Shown here one piece after another: positions 6,871 to 8,478 of a DNA stretch of 8,478 bases; within the stretch, counting starts at the first letter, position 1, and every line of letters starts with the position of its first letter. This stretch comes from Rhodobacteraceae bacterium UBA6236 (GTDB lineage: Bacteria; Pseudomonadota; Alphaproteobacteria; Rhodobacterales; Rhodobacteraceae): the NCBI GenBank assembly GCA_002440945.1, contig DJWG01000042.1, positions 204 to 8,681 of the forward strand, read 5' to 3'. Below the pieces are notes generated by a model that was given only the letters and a program-made list of their open reading frames with translations, was not told the origin of the DNA and ran no database searches. The position numbers and the translations under genes are program-made.

Positions 6871-8478
<1,608 letters not shown>

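Overview
The window is a GC-rich stretch of bacterial chromosome built around the replication-initiation cluster dnaA-dnaN-recF-gyrB. The proteins look alphaproteobacterial and most like Rhodobacterales (a Rhodobacter/Paracoccus-type bacterium). The reasons are the wording of DnaA, GyrB and UbiE, the divergent ubiE/mutM pair, and rpsT directly upstream of dnaA. The lineage is inferred from remembered family sequences, not from a search.

Layout. Positions 1-273 (minus strand) hold the N-terminal 91 codons of ubiE (quinone methyltransferase), which run off the left edge. A 104-bp divergent promoter region separates it from mutM (378-1250, plus), the 8-oxoguanine DNA glycosylase. Next is rpsT (1341-1613, ribosomal protein S20), with its own promoter and a clear intrinsic terminator (1642-1673). 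Then comes about 430 bp with no convincing gene (1674-2103), followed by dnaA (2104-3486), dnaN (3566-4684), recF (4721-5800), a VOC-fold protein (5797-6231), a LysE/RhtB-type exporter (6228-6848), and gyrB (6929 to the right edge), truncated inside its TOPRIM domain. Everything except ubiE is on the plus strand.

How the genes work together. DnaA initiates replication, DnaN is the sliding clamp, RecF loads RecA at gaps, and GyrB is the ATPase subunit of gyrase. MutM removes oxidised guanine. The VOC and exporter genes are the accessory part: they sit between recF and gyrB and are joined to recF, and to each other, by ATGA stop/start overlaps with strong Shine-Dalgarno sites. gyrB then restarts from its own promoter.

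The genes themselves are ordinary housekeeping genes, and I found no evidence of an undescribed defence or mobile system. The unexplained material is non-coding: a second intrinsic terminator about 125 bp upstream of dnaA with no gene ending at it, mutually exclusive hairpins at the dnaA start, a perfect 10-bp inverted repeat between dnaA and dnaN, and an 8-bp inverted repeat that contains the rpsT stop codon.
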